Part shown: one piece after another, positions 39,338 through 47,969 of the stretch
Layout: every line of letters begins with the position of its first letter
Position numbering within the stretch: position 1 is the stretch's first letter
DNA from: Methylophilaceae bacterium LSUCC0401
Lineage (GTDB): Bacteria > Pseudomonadota > Gammaproteobacteria > Burkholderiales > Methylophilaceae
Direction of reading: 5' to 3'
Length of the DNA stretch: 64,000 bases
NCBI GenBank assembly: GCA_024919035.1
Contig: CP103442.1
Span: 992,001-1,056,000 of the forward strand
Notes under the pieces: model-generated
Databases searched by the model: none
What the model was told of the DNA's origin: nothing
The model's input: the letters and a program-made list of their open reading frames with translations, nothing else
Position numbers and translations under genes: made by a program

Positions 39338-40695
39338 TTCTTCCTCCAGACTGTTCCTTGTGGTGTATCTTCTAACAACACACCATAAGATTCAATTTGT
39401 TTTCTTATTAGATCGGCTGTTTGATAATCCTTATTAACCTTGGCTTGATTTCTGTCATCTATCAACTGTTCAACTAGATTTGCATCAATTTCCAATGAAT
39501 CCATAAGAAATTTATCAGAGGCTATCGACATTAATCCGATTTTTTTTAACAGAGTAAAAATTTCATCAGCGAGAAGATTATCTATTTTTTTATTCAAGGT
39601 GTTTAATAATTCAAAAATAATTGCTATTGCTTTTGGAGAGTTAAAGTCATCATTCATAGCATTTCTAAATTCTGCTAAATACGGCTTTTCCCAATCTAAT
39701 GTGACTTCTTTACAGGGGTAATTTCGCAAAGCTATATATATTTTTTTTACAGCACTCTCAGCATCTACAAGGTTTTTATTCGAGTAATTGAGAGGACTCC
39801 TATAATGTGACCTTAAAATAAAAAAACGTAAAATTTCTCCGTTATAATCTTTCAACACCGACTTTAAGGTAAAAAAGTTGCCTAATGATTTAGACATTTT
39901 TTCATCATCAACTTTTACAAACCCATTATGTACCCAGTAGTTTGCCATTTTTTGATTATGACATGATTCAGATTGTGCGATCTCATTTTCATGATGAGGA
40001 AAAATTAAGTCTTGCCCTCCGCCGTGAATATCAAAACTTTTTCCTAAATACTTTGTACTCATTGCAGAACACTCAATATGCCACCCCGGTCTTCCTTCTC
40101 CCCATGGGGATGGCCAACAAGGTTCATTTTTTTTTGTTTTTTTCCATAATACAAAATCGAATGGATTTTTCTTATTTTGATCTAATTCAACTCTTGAACC
40201 AGCATTTAAATCATCCAAATTCTTTTTTGATAGATTTCCATAATCTGGAAATTTTGAAATATCAAAAAAAACATCCCCATTATCGCCAACATAAGCAACC
40301 CCTTTGCTTTCTAGATCTATAATCATCTTAATCATTTCATCAATCGATTCGGTTGCTTTTGGCTGATGGGATGGATCAAGAATATTAAGCTCCATAGCGT
40401 CATCAACCATAGACTGAATATACTTAGCCGTTATTTCTGAAAAATGACATTGGCTTGTATTCGCTTTATTTAAAATTTTGTCATCAATATCAGTAATATT
40501 TCTAATGTAGGTAACTGAATAACCAGATTCCATTAACCATCTATAGATCAAATCAAAAACAATCATTACTCTGGCATGACCTACATGACAGTCATCGTAT
40601 ACAGTCATTCCACAGACATACATACTTACTTGATTTGGAACAATTGAATGAAATGCTTCTTTTTTGCCTGTGTAAGAATTATAAATTTTTATCAT
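39334..40695 (-). CDS. cysS: Cysteinyl-tRNA synthetase
   Basis: Charges tRNA-Cys. 453 aa, near the family norm. CGMTVYDDCHVGHAR near residues 28-42 holds a zinc Cys and the HIGH-type HVGH; WHIECSAMS and HGGGQDLIFPHHENE carry further zinc ligands; KMSKSLGNF near 263-271. The C-terminal anticodon domain is short. First gene of cysS-argJ-Nudix fusion. It diverges from the TPR gene across a 74-bp AT-rich gap that has no clear consensus promoter in this direction. Confidence 0.97.
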   Translation of the reverse strand: MIKIYNSYTGKKEAFHSIVPNQVSMYVCGMTVYDDCHVGHARVMIVFDLIYRWLMESGYSVTYIRNITDIDDKILNKANTSQCHFSEITAKYIQSMVDDAMELNILDPSHQPKATESIDEMIKMIIDLESKGVAYVGDNGDVFFDISKFPDYGNLSKKNLDDLNAGSRVELDQNKKNPFDFVLWKKTKKNEPCWPSPWGEGRPGWHIECSAMSTKYLGKSFDIHGGGQDLIFPHHENEIAQSESCHNQKMANYWVHNGFVKVDDEKMSKSLGNFFTLKSVLKDYNGEILRFFILRSHYRSPLNYSNKNLVDAESAVKKIYIALRNYPCKEVTLDWEKPYLAEFRNAMNDDFNSPKAIAIIFELLNTLNKKIDNLLADEIFTLLKKIGLMSIASDKFLMDSLEIDANLVEQLIDDRNQAKVNKDYQTADLIRKQIESYGVLLEDTPQGTVWRKK

Positions 40696-40769
40696 TTATA
40701 GATATCAATAGTAAGAGTATGGGTAATTTGCTAAAATTATAATTTAATTAATTTTAGTCAAATTATAGT

Positions 40770-41714
40770 ATGTGCAAACAATTTTTAACAGCAATAGCTG
40801 CTCTCATGATGATAATCTCTTTTCATTGTAAGGCAGATATTAAGCTAATTAATAAACTTATTGAAGATAAAAACTACGAACAAGCTCAGATTGAAATTAA
40901 TACACTACTTAAGTATGATAGGGACAATCCTCAATTATTATTCATTAACGGTGTTTTGTTATCAGAAAGTAATAAAGTTAATGAAGCGATAAAAACTTTT
41001 GAGAGCTTAACAAAAACACACCCTAATTTACCAGAGCCCTACAATAATTTGGCAGTTTTATATGCTCAACAGGGAGATTTTCAAAAAGCAAAACATGCAT
41101 TGGAGCAATCAATTAAGACACACCCAAGTTATGCGACCGCACATATTAATTTAGGTGATTTATATACAAGAATGGCTAGTGAATCATATAACCAAGCTTT
41201 ACAAATTGATGGTTCTAATAAAAGCGCTAAAACAAAACTATCCCTAATAAAAAAATTATTTAATTTTCAGCCTATACGAAAAAATATAGAAATTACAAAG
41301 AAAGCTAACAATGAATCTGAAGTTGCTAAAATTGAAGAGCCTGATTCCAAAAATATAATTGAAAAAACAAGTAATAATATTCCTTTAGCCGAAGTCGAAA
41401 GTTTTATTGATGACTGGAAAACTTCATGGGAGCAGCAAAATTTTGAATCATATATCAACTGTTATTCTTTAAGATTTAAAAATAATAATGGGCAAAATTT
41501 TGAACAATGGAAAATTTATAGAAAACCCAGAGTAACAAATAAAGATAAAATTGAAATTAAATTAACCAATGTAAAAATCACCGAAATTGATAATGGCTTT
41601 GAGGTAAGTTTTATTCAAGAATATAAATCAGGAAATATTGATTCCAGAACGAATAAAAAATTAATTATTGAGACTAATGAGAATCAGATAAAAATTATTA
41701 ATGAAATCTCTTAA
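40770..41714 (+). CDS. Periplasmic TPR protein with Cds6-like C-terminal domain
   Basis: 314 aa: signal peptide to about residue 22, TPR repeats near 30-140 (NPQLLFINGVLLSE, LPEPYNNLAVLYAQQGDF, YATAHINLGDLYTRMA), a linker, and an NTF2-like C-terminal domain near 205-313 beginning VESFIDDWKTSWEQQNFESY. The same domain ends the next protein, an L,D-transpeptidase. Probably a partner or scaffold in peptidoglycan remodelling; exact function unknown. Overlaps the transpeptidase start by 14 bp. A TATAAT lies at 40738-40743. Confidence 0.82.
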   Translation: MCKQFLTAIAALMMIISFHCKADIKLINKLIEDKNYEQAQIEINTLLKYDRDNPQLLFINGVLLSESNKVNEAIKTFESLTKTHPNLPEPYNNLAVLYAQQGDFQKAKHALEQSIKTHPSYATAHINLGDLYTRMASESYNQALQIDGSNKSAKTKLSLIKKLFNFQPIRKNIEITKKANNESEVAKIEEPDSKNIIEKTSNNIPLAEVESFIDDWKTSWEQQNFESYINCYSLRFKNNNGQNFEQWKIYRKPRVTNKDKIEIKLTNVKITEIDNGFEVSFIQEYKSGNIDSRTNKKLIIETNENQIKIINEIS

Positions 41715-42891
41715 AATTTTATTCCTGTATTTCCTATTTATAATTTTTTCATTAAAAATTGTTTATGCCTATACAGAACCTAATGATAGTAATGATATTG
41801 AGAAGCTATTAATAAAATCGCTTTATGAGATAGCAGATGGTAACTTAAATAATGCCTTATTAACCATTGATACTATTATTGAAAAAAAGCCAAATTTCAA
41901 ACTGGCTCACCTTATCAAAGGTGATATTTATCAAGCTTATGCTGAAGGAATTGATGCATTTGGAGGGCCAGGTAATCAATCGATAGAGAAATTAAATGAT
42001 TTAAAAGAGGAAGCCCGACAAAGAATCAAAAGCCATTTAAAAACTGGATTTTCATCTGTAAATTCAACAATACGCACGACCCTTCCTGATGATTTACAAA
42101 AAATTATTTATATTGATACTAGCAATTCAAGATTATTTATTTTTGAAAAAGACGGGTTGATACTCAATAAAGTTTTCGATGTCTATGCATCAATTGGAAA
42201 GAATGGTTCAAGGAAAAATCATGAAGGGGATAAAAAAACTCCTATTGGGATCTATTCATTAGAAAAAAAAATTAAACAACCATTAAGTGATTTTTATGGT
42301 GAAGGAGCCTTTCCAATCAATTACCCCAATTCATTCGATAAACTTTTAAATAAGACAGGGCACGGCATATGGATCCATGGGACACCAAAAAATACTTACA
42401 GCCGGCCCCCACAATCAAGCGATGGTTGTGTTGTTATTGCTAATGAAGACTTTATTAATTTCGAAAAGCAAATAAGCAATAATAATGTTAAAGTAATTAT
42501 TTCTGATGAAGCTTATGAAGATTATTTTAAAGCTACGCATGAGTCTGATCACAGTGAATTTATATCAACATTCAACTCATGGAAGACAAATTGGGAAGCT
42601 AAAAACTTTGACAGCTACCTCGCCTTTTATGATTCTAATGCACAATATAATTTTAAAAGTTTCAAAAATTGGACTGACACCAAATTAAAAGTTTTTGAAA
42701 ACTCTAATGCAATTAATGTTTTAGTCGAAAATTTTATAGCAATTGACTACCCAGATGATAAAGACAATCTAAAGTTTGTCGAATTTAAACAAACTTATAC
42801 AAGTAATATCACTAACAATGTATCTATTAAACAGCAAATATGGAGAAAATTTAATGATGAGTGGAAAATTATCAGTGAAGCGACACGTTAA
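41701..42891 (+). CDS. L,D-transpeptidase (YkuD) with Cds6-like C-terminal domain
   Basis: 396 aa periplasmic enzyme that probably makes 3-3 cross-links or attaches or removes proteins on peptidoglycan. Signal peptide to about VYA (residue 24). YkuD domain near 136-275 with HGTPK near 226 and the catalytic Cys near 243 in SSDGCVVIANED. The C-terminal NTF2-like domain near 285-396 (FISTFNSWKTNWEAKNFDSYLAFY) matches the one in the preceding TPR protein. Similar architecture to the YafK/ErfK-type transpeptidases of betaproteobacteria. Its 3' end overlaps the start of the secreted cyclophilin gene. Confidence 0.9.
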   Translation: MKSLKILFLYFLFIIFSLKIVYAYTEPNDSNDIEKLLIKSLYEIADGNLNNALLTIDTIIEKKPNFKLAHLIKGDIYQAYAEGIDAFGGPGNQSIEKLNDLKEEARQRIKSHLKTGFSSVNSTIRTTLPDDLQKIIYIDTSNSRLFIFEKDGLILNKVFDVYASIGKNGSRKNHEGDKKTPIGIYSLEKKIKQPLSDFYGEGAFPINYPNSFDKLLNKTGHGIWIHGTPKNTYSRPPQSSDGCVVIANEDFINFEKQISNNNVKVIISDEAYEDYFKATHESDHSEFISTFNSWKTNWEAKNFDSYLAFYDSNAQYNFKSFKNWTDTKLKVFENSNAINVLVENFIAIDYPDDKDNLKFVEFKQTYTSNITNNVSIKQQIWRKFNDEWKIISEATR

Positions 42892-43435
42892 AAATATTTT
42901 TACATTATTTTTACTATTCATAACTTTACCCGCTTTCTCAGGAAGTCTTTATAAGATCGAAACAAATAAAGGCGACATTGTCATCGAAACTTATGCAGAT
43001 AAAGCTCCTATTAGTGTAAAAAACTTTGAAAACTATGTGAAAGCAGAATTTTTTAACGGAACCATTTTCCACAGAGTCATCGATGGTTTTATGATTCAAG
43101 GGGGCGGTTTTGATAAAACCATGAATCAGAAAGAAACTATGGCTCCAATAAAAAATGAAGCTGCGAATGGATTAAAAAATACAAAATATACGGTTGCAAT
43201 GGCGAGGACAAGTATTCCTGATTCAGCAACATCTCAATTCTTTATAAATGTTGCCGATAATGGTTTCCTTGACTATCCAGGGCAAGATGGGGCTGGCTAC
43301 TGTGTTTTTGGTAAAGTTGTTGAAGGAATGAATGTGGTTGACGATATTGCGAAAGTGCCTACAGCTTTAAAGAAAGGACACGAAAATGTACCCATCAGAG
43401 CAATTACAATAAAAAATATTAATAAACTTAATTAA
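42854..43435 (+). CDS. ppiA: Periplasmic peptidyl-prolyl isomerase (cyclophilin, PpiA type)
   Basis: Secreted cyclophilin. Start is uncertain: tandem ATGs at 42854/42857 with GGAGA 7 bases upstream, or GTG 42875; all keep the signal peptide that ends near PAFSG. The catalytic domain has [14 protein letters not shown] and [10 protein letters not shown]. From 42960 to 43364 it is base-for-base identical to the next gene; only the N terminus and the last 23 or so residues (ALKKGHENVPIR onward) differ. It overlaps the transpeptidase 3' end, so it belongs to the same transcription unit. Confidence 0.93.
   Translation: MMSGKLSVKRHVKNIFTLFLLFITLPAFSGSLYKIETNKGDIVIETYADKAPISVKNFENYVKAEFFNGTIFHRVIDGFMIQGGGFDKTMNQKETMAPIKNEAANGLKNTKYTVAMARTSIPDSATSQFFINVADNGFLDYPGQDGAGYCVFGKVVEGMNVVDDIAKVPTALKKGHENVPIRAITIKNINKLN
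42960..43364 (+). repeat. 405-bp perfect direct repeat, copy 1
   Basis: Identical to 43479-43883 with no mismatch seen on line-by-line comparison; offset 519 bp (173 codons). Covers the cyclophilin catalytic domain in ppiA. Identity stops abruptly at both ends. Confidence 0.95.
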
Positions 43436-43465
43436 ACCGATCAAATAAATAAAGAAAGAAGAATT

Positions 43466-43954
43466 ATGATTAGATTAAAAACAAATAAAGGCGACATTGT
43501 CATCGAAACTTATGCAGATAAAGCTCCTATTAGTGTAAAAAACTTTGAAAACTATGTGAAAGCAGAATTTTTTAACGGAACCATTTTCCACAGAGTCATC
43601 GATGGTTTTATGATTCAAGGGGGCGGTTTTGATAAAACCATGAATCAGAAAGAAACTATGGCTCCAATAAAAAATGAAGCTGCGAATGGATTAAAAAATA
43701 CAAAATATACGGTTGCAATGGCGAGGACAAGTATTCCTGATTCAGCAACATCTCAATTCTTTATAAATGTTGCCGATAATGGTTTCCTTGACTATCCAGG
43801 GCAAGATGGGGCTGGCTACTGTGTTTTTGGTAAAGTTGTTGAAGGAATGAATGTGGTTGACGATATTGCGAAAGTGCCTACAGGAAATCATCCCTCTGGA
43901 CATCAAGATGTTCCTAAAGAACAGATTATTATTAATGAATCTATCACTGAATAA
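43466..43954 (+). CDS. ppiB: Cytoplasmic peptidyl-prolyl isomerase (cyclophilin, PpiB type)
   Basis: 162 aa cyclophilin without a signal peptide, beginning [13 protein letters not shown]. Catalytic Arg in [14 protein letters not shown] near residue 44; [15 protein letters not shown] and [16 protein letters not shown] follow. Residues from about Thr6 to Pro138 are identical to ppiA at DNA level, while the C terminus [15 protein letters not shown] is the usual PpiB ending and differs. An AAGAAAGAAG purine stretch precedes the ATG. Its 3' end overlaps lpxH by 20 bp, the normal ppiB-lpxH pairing. Confidence 0.95.
   Translation: MIRLKTNKGDIVIETYADKAPISVKNFENYVKAEFFNGTIFHRVIDGFMIQGGGFDKTMNQKETMAPIKNEAANGLKNTKYTVAMARTSIPDSATSQFFINVADNGFLDYPGQDGAGYCVFGKVVEGMNVVDDIAKVPTGNHPSGHQDVPKEQIIINESITE
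43479..43883 (+). repeat. 405-bp perfect direct repeat, copy 2
   Basis: Second copy of the repeat at 42960-43364, inside ppiB. Separated from copy 1 by 114 bp that carry the ppiA 3' end and the ppiB start. Confidence 0.95.
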
Positions 43955-44675
43955 TGAATGTAAGTCTGTTGCTTTTATTTCAGACTTACACCTTGATCAT
44001 AAAAAAGAAAATCAACTATTTTTTAATTTTATAAAAAGCATCCCAAAAAATACAGAATATTTATTTATTTTAGGTGACTTGTTTGATTATTGGATTGGTG
44101 ATGATAGTGATATGTATTTTAAAGAAGAGCAAGCCCTTTGTGAACTTTCAAAACAATTACATCTTTTTTTTATCCCTGGCAATAGAGACTTTCTAATTGG
44201 TGAAAAATTTCTTAAGAGAACCAATATCACGATTCTTGAAGATGAAGTAATTGTATCAATAGATAATGAAAAAATCTTACTAATGCACGGCGATACGTTA
44301 TGTTCAGATGATATTGATTATCAAAATTTTAGAATACTTGTGAGATCAAAAAATTGGCAAGATGAATTTTTACAAAAATCCTTGAGTGAAAGACTAAAAA
44401 TAGCCAATCATCTTAGAGAGGAAAGTAAAAAATTAAATCTTAATAAATCTGAAAATATTGTAGATATTAATTTAAATACATTGGCTAATACAGTAAAAAA
44501 ATATAATTTTGTACCGCACGTGATTCATGGTCATACGCATCGAAAAAATATTCACGAACACGTCATTGGTGATTTTAATTTTCAAAGATATGTATTAGGG
44601 GACTGGACTGATATGTCTGGGAACTACTTACTCTGGGAAAAAAACAAAGGATTTAAATTTTGTGATTTTAATTAA
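43935..44675 (+). CDS. lpxH: UDP-2,3-diacylglucosamine diphosphatase LpxH
   Basis: Peripheral-membrane calcineurin-type phosphoesterase making lipid X in lipid A synthesis. 246 aa from ATG 43935. Metal motifs: [33 protein letters not shown] and HGHTHRKN. These distinguish LpxH from the unrelated LpxI. Supplies the lipid A pathway whose product LptD and LptE export. Its 3' end overlaps convergent nusB by 8 bp. Confidence 0.95.
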   Translation: MNLSLNNECKSVAFISDLHLDHKKENQLFFNFIKSIPKNTEYLFILGDLFDYWIGDDSDMYFKEEQALCELSKQLHLFFIPGNRDFLIGEKFLKRTNITILEDEVIVSIDNEKILLMHGDTLCSDDIDYQNFRILVRSKNWQDEFLQKSLSERLKIANHLREESKKLNLNKSENIVDINLNTLANTVKKYNFVPHVIHGHTHRKNIHEHVIGDFNFQRYVLGDWTDMSGNYLLWEKNKGFKFCDFN

Positions 44676-45093
44676 TTTCTAATGCTCTATATTTCTTTGC
44701 AACCTGATCTAACATTCCATTAATAAATTTGTAACTCTCCTCCCCTCCAAAGCTTTTAGTGATCTCTAATGCCTCGTTAATTGTAACTTTAAAGGGTATA
44801 TCAATCCTAAACTTTAATTCGTAGTATGACGCAATAATTATAGACAATTCAATAGGATTAAATTCTTTTATTTTTTTTTCAGTAAAATTTTCAATATCAG
44901 CCATAATTTCATCGTAATTAAGCTCTACCCCTTCAAGAAGAGCATAGTAAAGAGATTCATCACATCGACAAAAATCAGGGTCTTCAACAATATCTTTTTT
45001 TATTTGTGCGAAATCAAAGGTATTTAATAGTCCTCGATATATTGATTTCATAACCAATTCTCTTGATTTCCTTCGATTATTTATCTTTTTCAT
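44668..45093 (-). CDS. nusB: Transcription antitermination factor NusB
   Basis: Binds boxA RNA with S10 for rRNA antitermination. 141 aa, all-helical. RRKSRELVMKSIYRGL at the N terminus, FNPIELSIIIASYYELKF and INEALEITKSFGGEESYKFINGMLDQVAK near the end (two blocks) are diagnostic. It follows ribH by 10 bp, the classic ribH-nusB pair. Here the pair is preceded by a transporter and not by ribBA. Confidence 0.95.
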   Translation of the reverse strand: MKKINNRRKSRELVMKSIYRGLLNTFDFAQIKKDIVEDPDFCRCDESLYYALLEGVELNYDEIMADIENFTEKKIKEFNPIELSIIIASYYELKFRIDIPFKVTINEALEITKSFGGEESYKFINGMLDQVAKKYRALEIN

Positions 45094-45103
45094 TTGAATA
45101 TTA

Positions 45104-45547
45104 TTAGATTTGATTTAATGTGTCTAAGGTTTCAAAAAGTCCATTAACAACCTCAACCCCTTTGGTGGATACTCTTGCTTTAGTCTCAGCATCATTGTTG
45201 GTCGTGAGTATTGCATTCATTATTGGGATATCATTTTGCAGTTGAACATTCATCAGTCCTAAGGCAGACTGATCGGAAACAATTTCAAAATGATAAGTTT
45301 CCCCCCTAATTACTGCACCAACTGCAACTAAGGCATCAAACTTATTTGCCTTACAACATCTTGATAGTAACAGAGGTAACTCTAATGCTCCTGGGACATA
45401 GAATGTTGAGATATTCCTTTCATCTACTCCCTTTTTTAATAACTCATTAACTATTGACGTCTCAAGTTGATTAACAAACTCATAATTAAATTTTGAAATA
45501 CATATTCCTATTTTAAGGTCTGAAATACCTTTATTTTCCATATCCAT
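45104..45547 (-). CDS. ribH: 6,7-dimethyl-8-ribityllumazine synthase RibH
   Basis: Penultimate step of riboflavin synthesis. 147 aa. ICISKFNYEFVNQL near residues 15-28, VPGALELPLLL near 50, AVGAVIRGETYHFEIVSD near 75-92 with the catalytic His, and a conserved glycine-rich end are present. Only one base follows the OFA transporter stop, so it is probably on that transcript. No riboswitch leader is visible. Confidence 0.96.
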   Translation of the reverse strand: MDMENKGISDLKIGICISKFNYEFVNQLETSIVNELLKKGVDERNISTFYVPGALELPLLLSRCCKANKFDALVAVGAVIRGETYHFEIVSDQSALGLMNVQLQNDIPIMNAILTTNNDAETKARVSTKGVEVVNGLFETLDTLNQI

Positions 45548-45548
45548 C

Positions 45549-47111
45549 CTATTTAAAAATTACCAATGCCTTATCGAAAGTGTTTAAAATTGCAAATACC
45601 AAGGGTACGCCTACAATCAACCACGCCATCGGTAAAATCATCTTTTGGAATATAATATTTGTCGATTTTGTTCTTGATATCTTTGTGGCTGTTGTCATAA
45701 TTTTTCGCTCATTCTCTAATTCTTTGCTGCTCATGTGATATTTTGATTGGACTGGCCTTACGAGTATATTAGCAATAAGGCCTATAATTAATAATCCGGC
45801 AAGAATATACATACTTAAGTTGTAAGCCTGAGAGGGATCTACTCCTTGACTAATTTGATATTCTCTTAAATAAAAAACGAGCATGGGCCCCAAAATACCC
45901 GCTGTTGACCAAGCTGTAAGCAGCCTTCCATGGATAGCTCCAACATGCTGCGTGCCAAAAATATCTGCAAGATAAGCTGGAATGGTTGCAAAACCACCGC
46001 CATACATGGTCAAAATAATACAAAAAATTAATGCGAATAATGGGATATTTCCTGTCGTTCCAGCCCATGGAGAAGAAACATACATTAAAAATCCAAGGGC
46101 AAAAAATACTAGATAGGTGTTTTTTCTTCCAAGAAAATCTGATGATGAGGCCCAAAAAATTCTACCTATAATATTGGATAAGGATAACAGGGCAACAAAT
46201 CCTGCCGCTATAGCAACAATTTTTTCAGGTTCAAAAATATTTACTGCCACCTCTTGGAACATTGGAGAAGCAACTCCTAGAACACCAATTCCAGCTGAGA
46301 CATTTAAACATAGCACAATCCACAATAACCAAAATTGATTTGTTTTGTGAGCATTTTTTACATGAACATGTGCAGATGTGATGAGCTTACTTGTCTTAGC
46401 TTGAGCCTTCCAGCCTGTTGGTTTCCAACCATCAGCAGGCACTCGATAGCCAAACGCTCCTAACATCATTGCAATTAAATAAATACAACCCATGATGAGA
46501 AAAGTCTGCCAAACACCAGAACCATCAATATTTGAAAAACTATTCATTAGATATTCCGCTGAAGGGCTTCCAATCATCGCTCCTCCACCAAAACCCATAA
46601 TGGCCATCCCTGTAGCAAGACCTCGTCTATCAGGAAACCACTTTATCAAGGTAGATACTGGAGATATATACCCTAACCCAAGGCCAATGCCTCCCAACAC
46701 TCCAGTGCCAAGCCATATAATCCATAATTGATGTAAGTAAACCCCAAGAGAGGTAATGATTAAACCACCCCCCCAAGCAAATGCAGCAGCAACCCCGGCT
46801 TTTCTTGGGCCTGCTTTCTCTAACCAATGTCCAAAAATAGCAGCTGAAGCTCCTAAAAAAACAATTGCTAAAGAAAAAGTCCAACCTAGATCACTCATTT
46901 TCCAATCACAATCAGTTACAAATATTCTTTGTAAAAAACTTACATCCTCGGCACACTCAACCCCAACAACCTGGGTTAGTCTTTTCCAAAAAACACTAAA
47001 ACCATAGATCATTCCAATAGATAGGTGAATTAATAGCGCTGCAGGAGGGACAAGCCAACGATTAAATTTTTCATCAGCAATGATTTTATCTTTATTAAGA
47101 AAACCAAACAT
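45549..47111 (-). CDS. OFA-family major facilitator superfamily transporter
   Basis: 520 aa with about 12 membrane segments and a long central loop. Related to oxalate/formate antiporters: LLIHLSIGMIYGFSVFWKRL at the N terminus in the typical position, GFGGGAMIGSP, WFPDRRGLATGMAIMG and DIFGTQHVGAIHGRLLTAWS. The first extracytoplasmic loop is enlarged and has two cysteines (VECAED and VTDCDW). The substrate cannot be read from sequence; formate, oxalate or another small carboxylate is possible. An AGGAT Shine-Dalgarno lies 8 bases upstream. Cotranscribed ribH-nusB seem unrelated. Confidence 0.85.
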   Translation of the reverse strand: MFGFLNKDKIIADEKFNRWLVPPAALLIHLSIGMIYGFSVFWKRLTQVVGVECAEDVSFLQRIFVTDCDWKMSDLGWTFSLAIVFLGASAAIFGHWLEKAGPRKAGVAAAFAWGGGLIITSLGVYLHQLWIIWLGTGVLGGIGLGLGYISPVSTLIKWFPDRRGLATGMAIMGFGGGAMIGSPSAEYLMNSFSNIDGSGVWQTFLIMGCIYLIAMMLGAFGYRVPADGWKPTGWKAQAKTSKLITSAHVHVKNAHKTNQFWLLWIVLCLNVSAGIGVLGVASPMFQEVAVNIFEPEKIVAIAAGFVALLSLSNIIGRIFWASSSDFLGRKNTYLVFFALGFLMYVSSPWAGTTGNIPLFALIFCIILTMYGGGFATIPAYLADIFGTQHVGAIHGRLLTAWSTAGILGPMLVFYLREYQISQGVDPSQAYNLSMYILAGLLIIGLIANILVRPVQSKYHMSSKELENERKIMTTATKISRTKSTNIIFQKMILPMAWLIVGVPLVFAILNTFDKALVIFK

Positions 47112-47267
47112 TATATTTATCCTAAATTAATTAAAAGCTTTTAAAGACTAATTTAAAATTAAAAAAAAATCAAAAGTGATATCAATTATCTCATGTATTT
47201 ATTAAAAAAATCATGAATTAATTTAAGTTACAATAGTGTATAAATTTAATTAGTGTCTGCATGTGCT

Positions 47268-47969
47268 ATGAATAAACCCAATGTACTAATTGTTGAAGAT
47301 GAAGAAGCAATTTTAGAAATGATTGCTTTAAATTTACATAACAACAATTTCAAACCATACAGAGCGATCAATGCAGAAATTGCCGAACAAGTTCTAAAAA
47401 CACAAAAAATTGATTTAATTATTCTGGATTGGATGCTGCCTGGGATGAGTGGTATCGATTTTTTAAAAAGAATTCGCATAGCCACAAATACATCAAAGCT
47501 TCCGGTAATTATGCTTACTGCAAAGGATCAAGAAAGTGATAAAGTTCTTGGGCTTGACTATGGTGCAGATGATTATTTATCAAAGCCATTTAGTCCCAAA
47601 GAGCTGATTGCGAGAATAAAGGCTATCTTAAGAAGAAATTCACCCGATTTGGTTGATGAGAAAATTAAATATGGAAATCTAATTATTGATTCTGAAAATC
47701 ATGTAACAACATATAAAGATATTTTAATTAAACTGGGTCCAACAGAATTTAAATTGTTATACCTATTATTAGCTAACAGGCAAAGAGTAATGACTCGAGA
47801 ACGAATAGTTGAAAAAATATGGACTAATGAAACCGAAGTTGACTCTAGAACTGTGGATGTTCACATCAAAAGATTAAGGGCTACGCTAAAAGATTATGGA
47901 GTTAGTCCAAGTATCGAGACGATTAGAAGTGCTGGATACAAAATTTCAGAAGAAAGTTATTTTGAATAA
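47268..47969 (+). CDS. phoB: Phosphate-regulon response regulator PhoB
   Basis: OmpR-type regulator of phosphate starvation genes. 233 aa from ATG 47268 (a GTG at 47253 is less likely). Receiver domain 1-120: acidic EDEE near 9, phospho-accepting Asp53 in ILDWMLPGMSG, Lys in YLSKPFSP; winged-helix domain near 133-230 with TEFKLLYLLL and DSRTVDVHIKRLR. The PhoR sensor follows immediately. No pst or phoU genes are adjacent. The stop overlaps phoR as TTGAATAA. Confidence 0.95.
   Translation: MNKPNVLIVEDEEAILEMIALNLHNNNFKPYRAINAEIAEQVLKTQKIDLIILDWMLPGMSGIDFLKRIRIATNTSKLPVIMLTAKDQESDKVLGLDYGADDYLSKPFSPKELIARIKAILRRNSPDLVDEKIKYGNLIIDSENHVTTYKDILIKLGPTEFKLLYLLLANRQRVMTRERIVEKIWTNETEVDSRTVDVHIKRLRATLKDYGVSPSIETIRSAGYKISEESYFE

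Noticed and set aside
38313-39437. Three plus-strand open frames antisense to argJ and cysS
   Set aside because: argJ and cysS frames carry full catalytic signatures; the antisense frames look like hydrophobic by-products of AT-rich codons.
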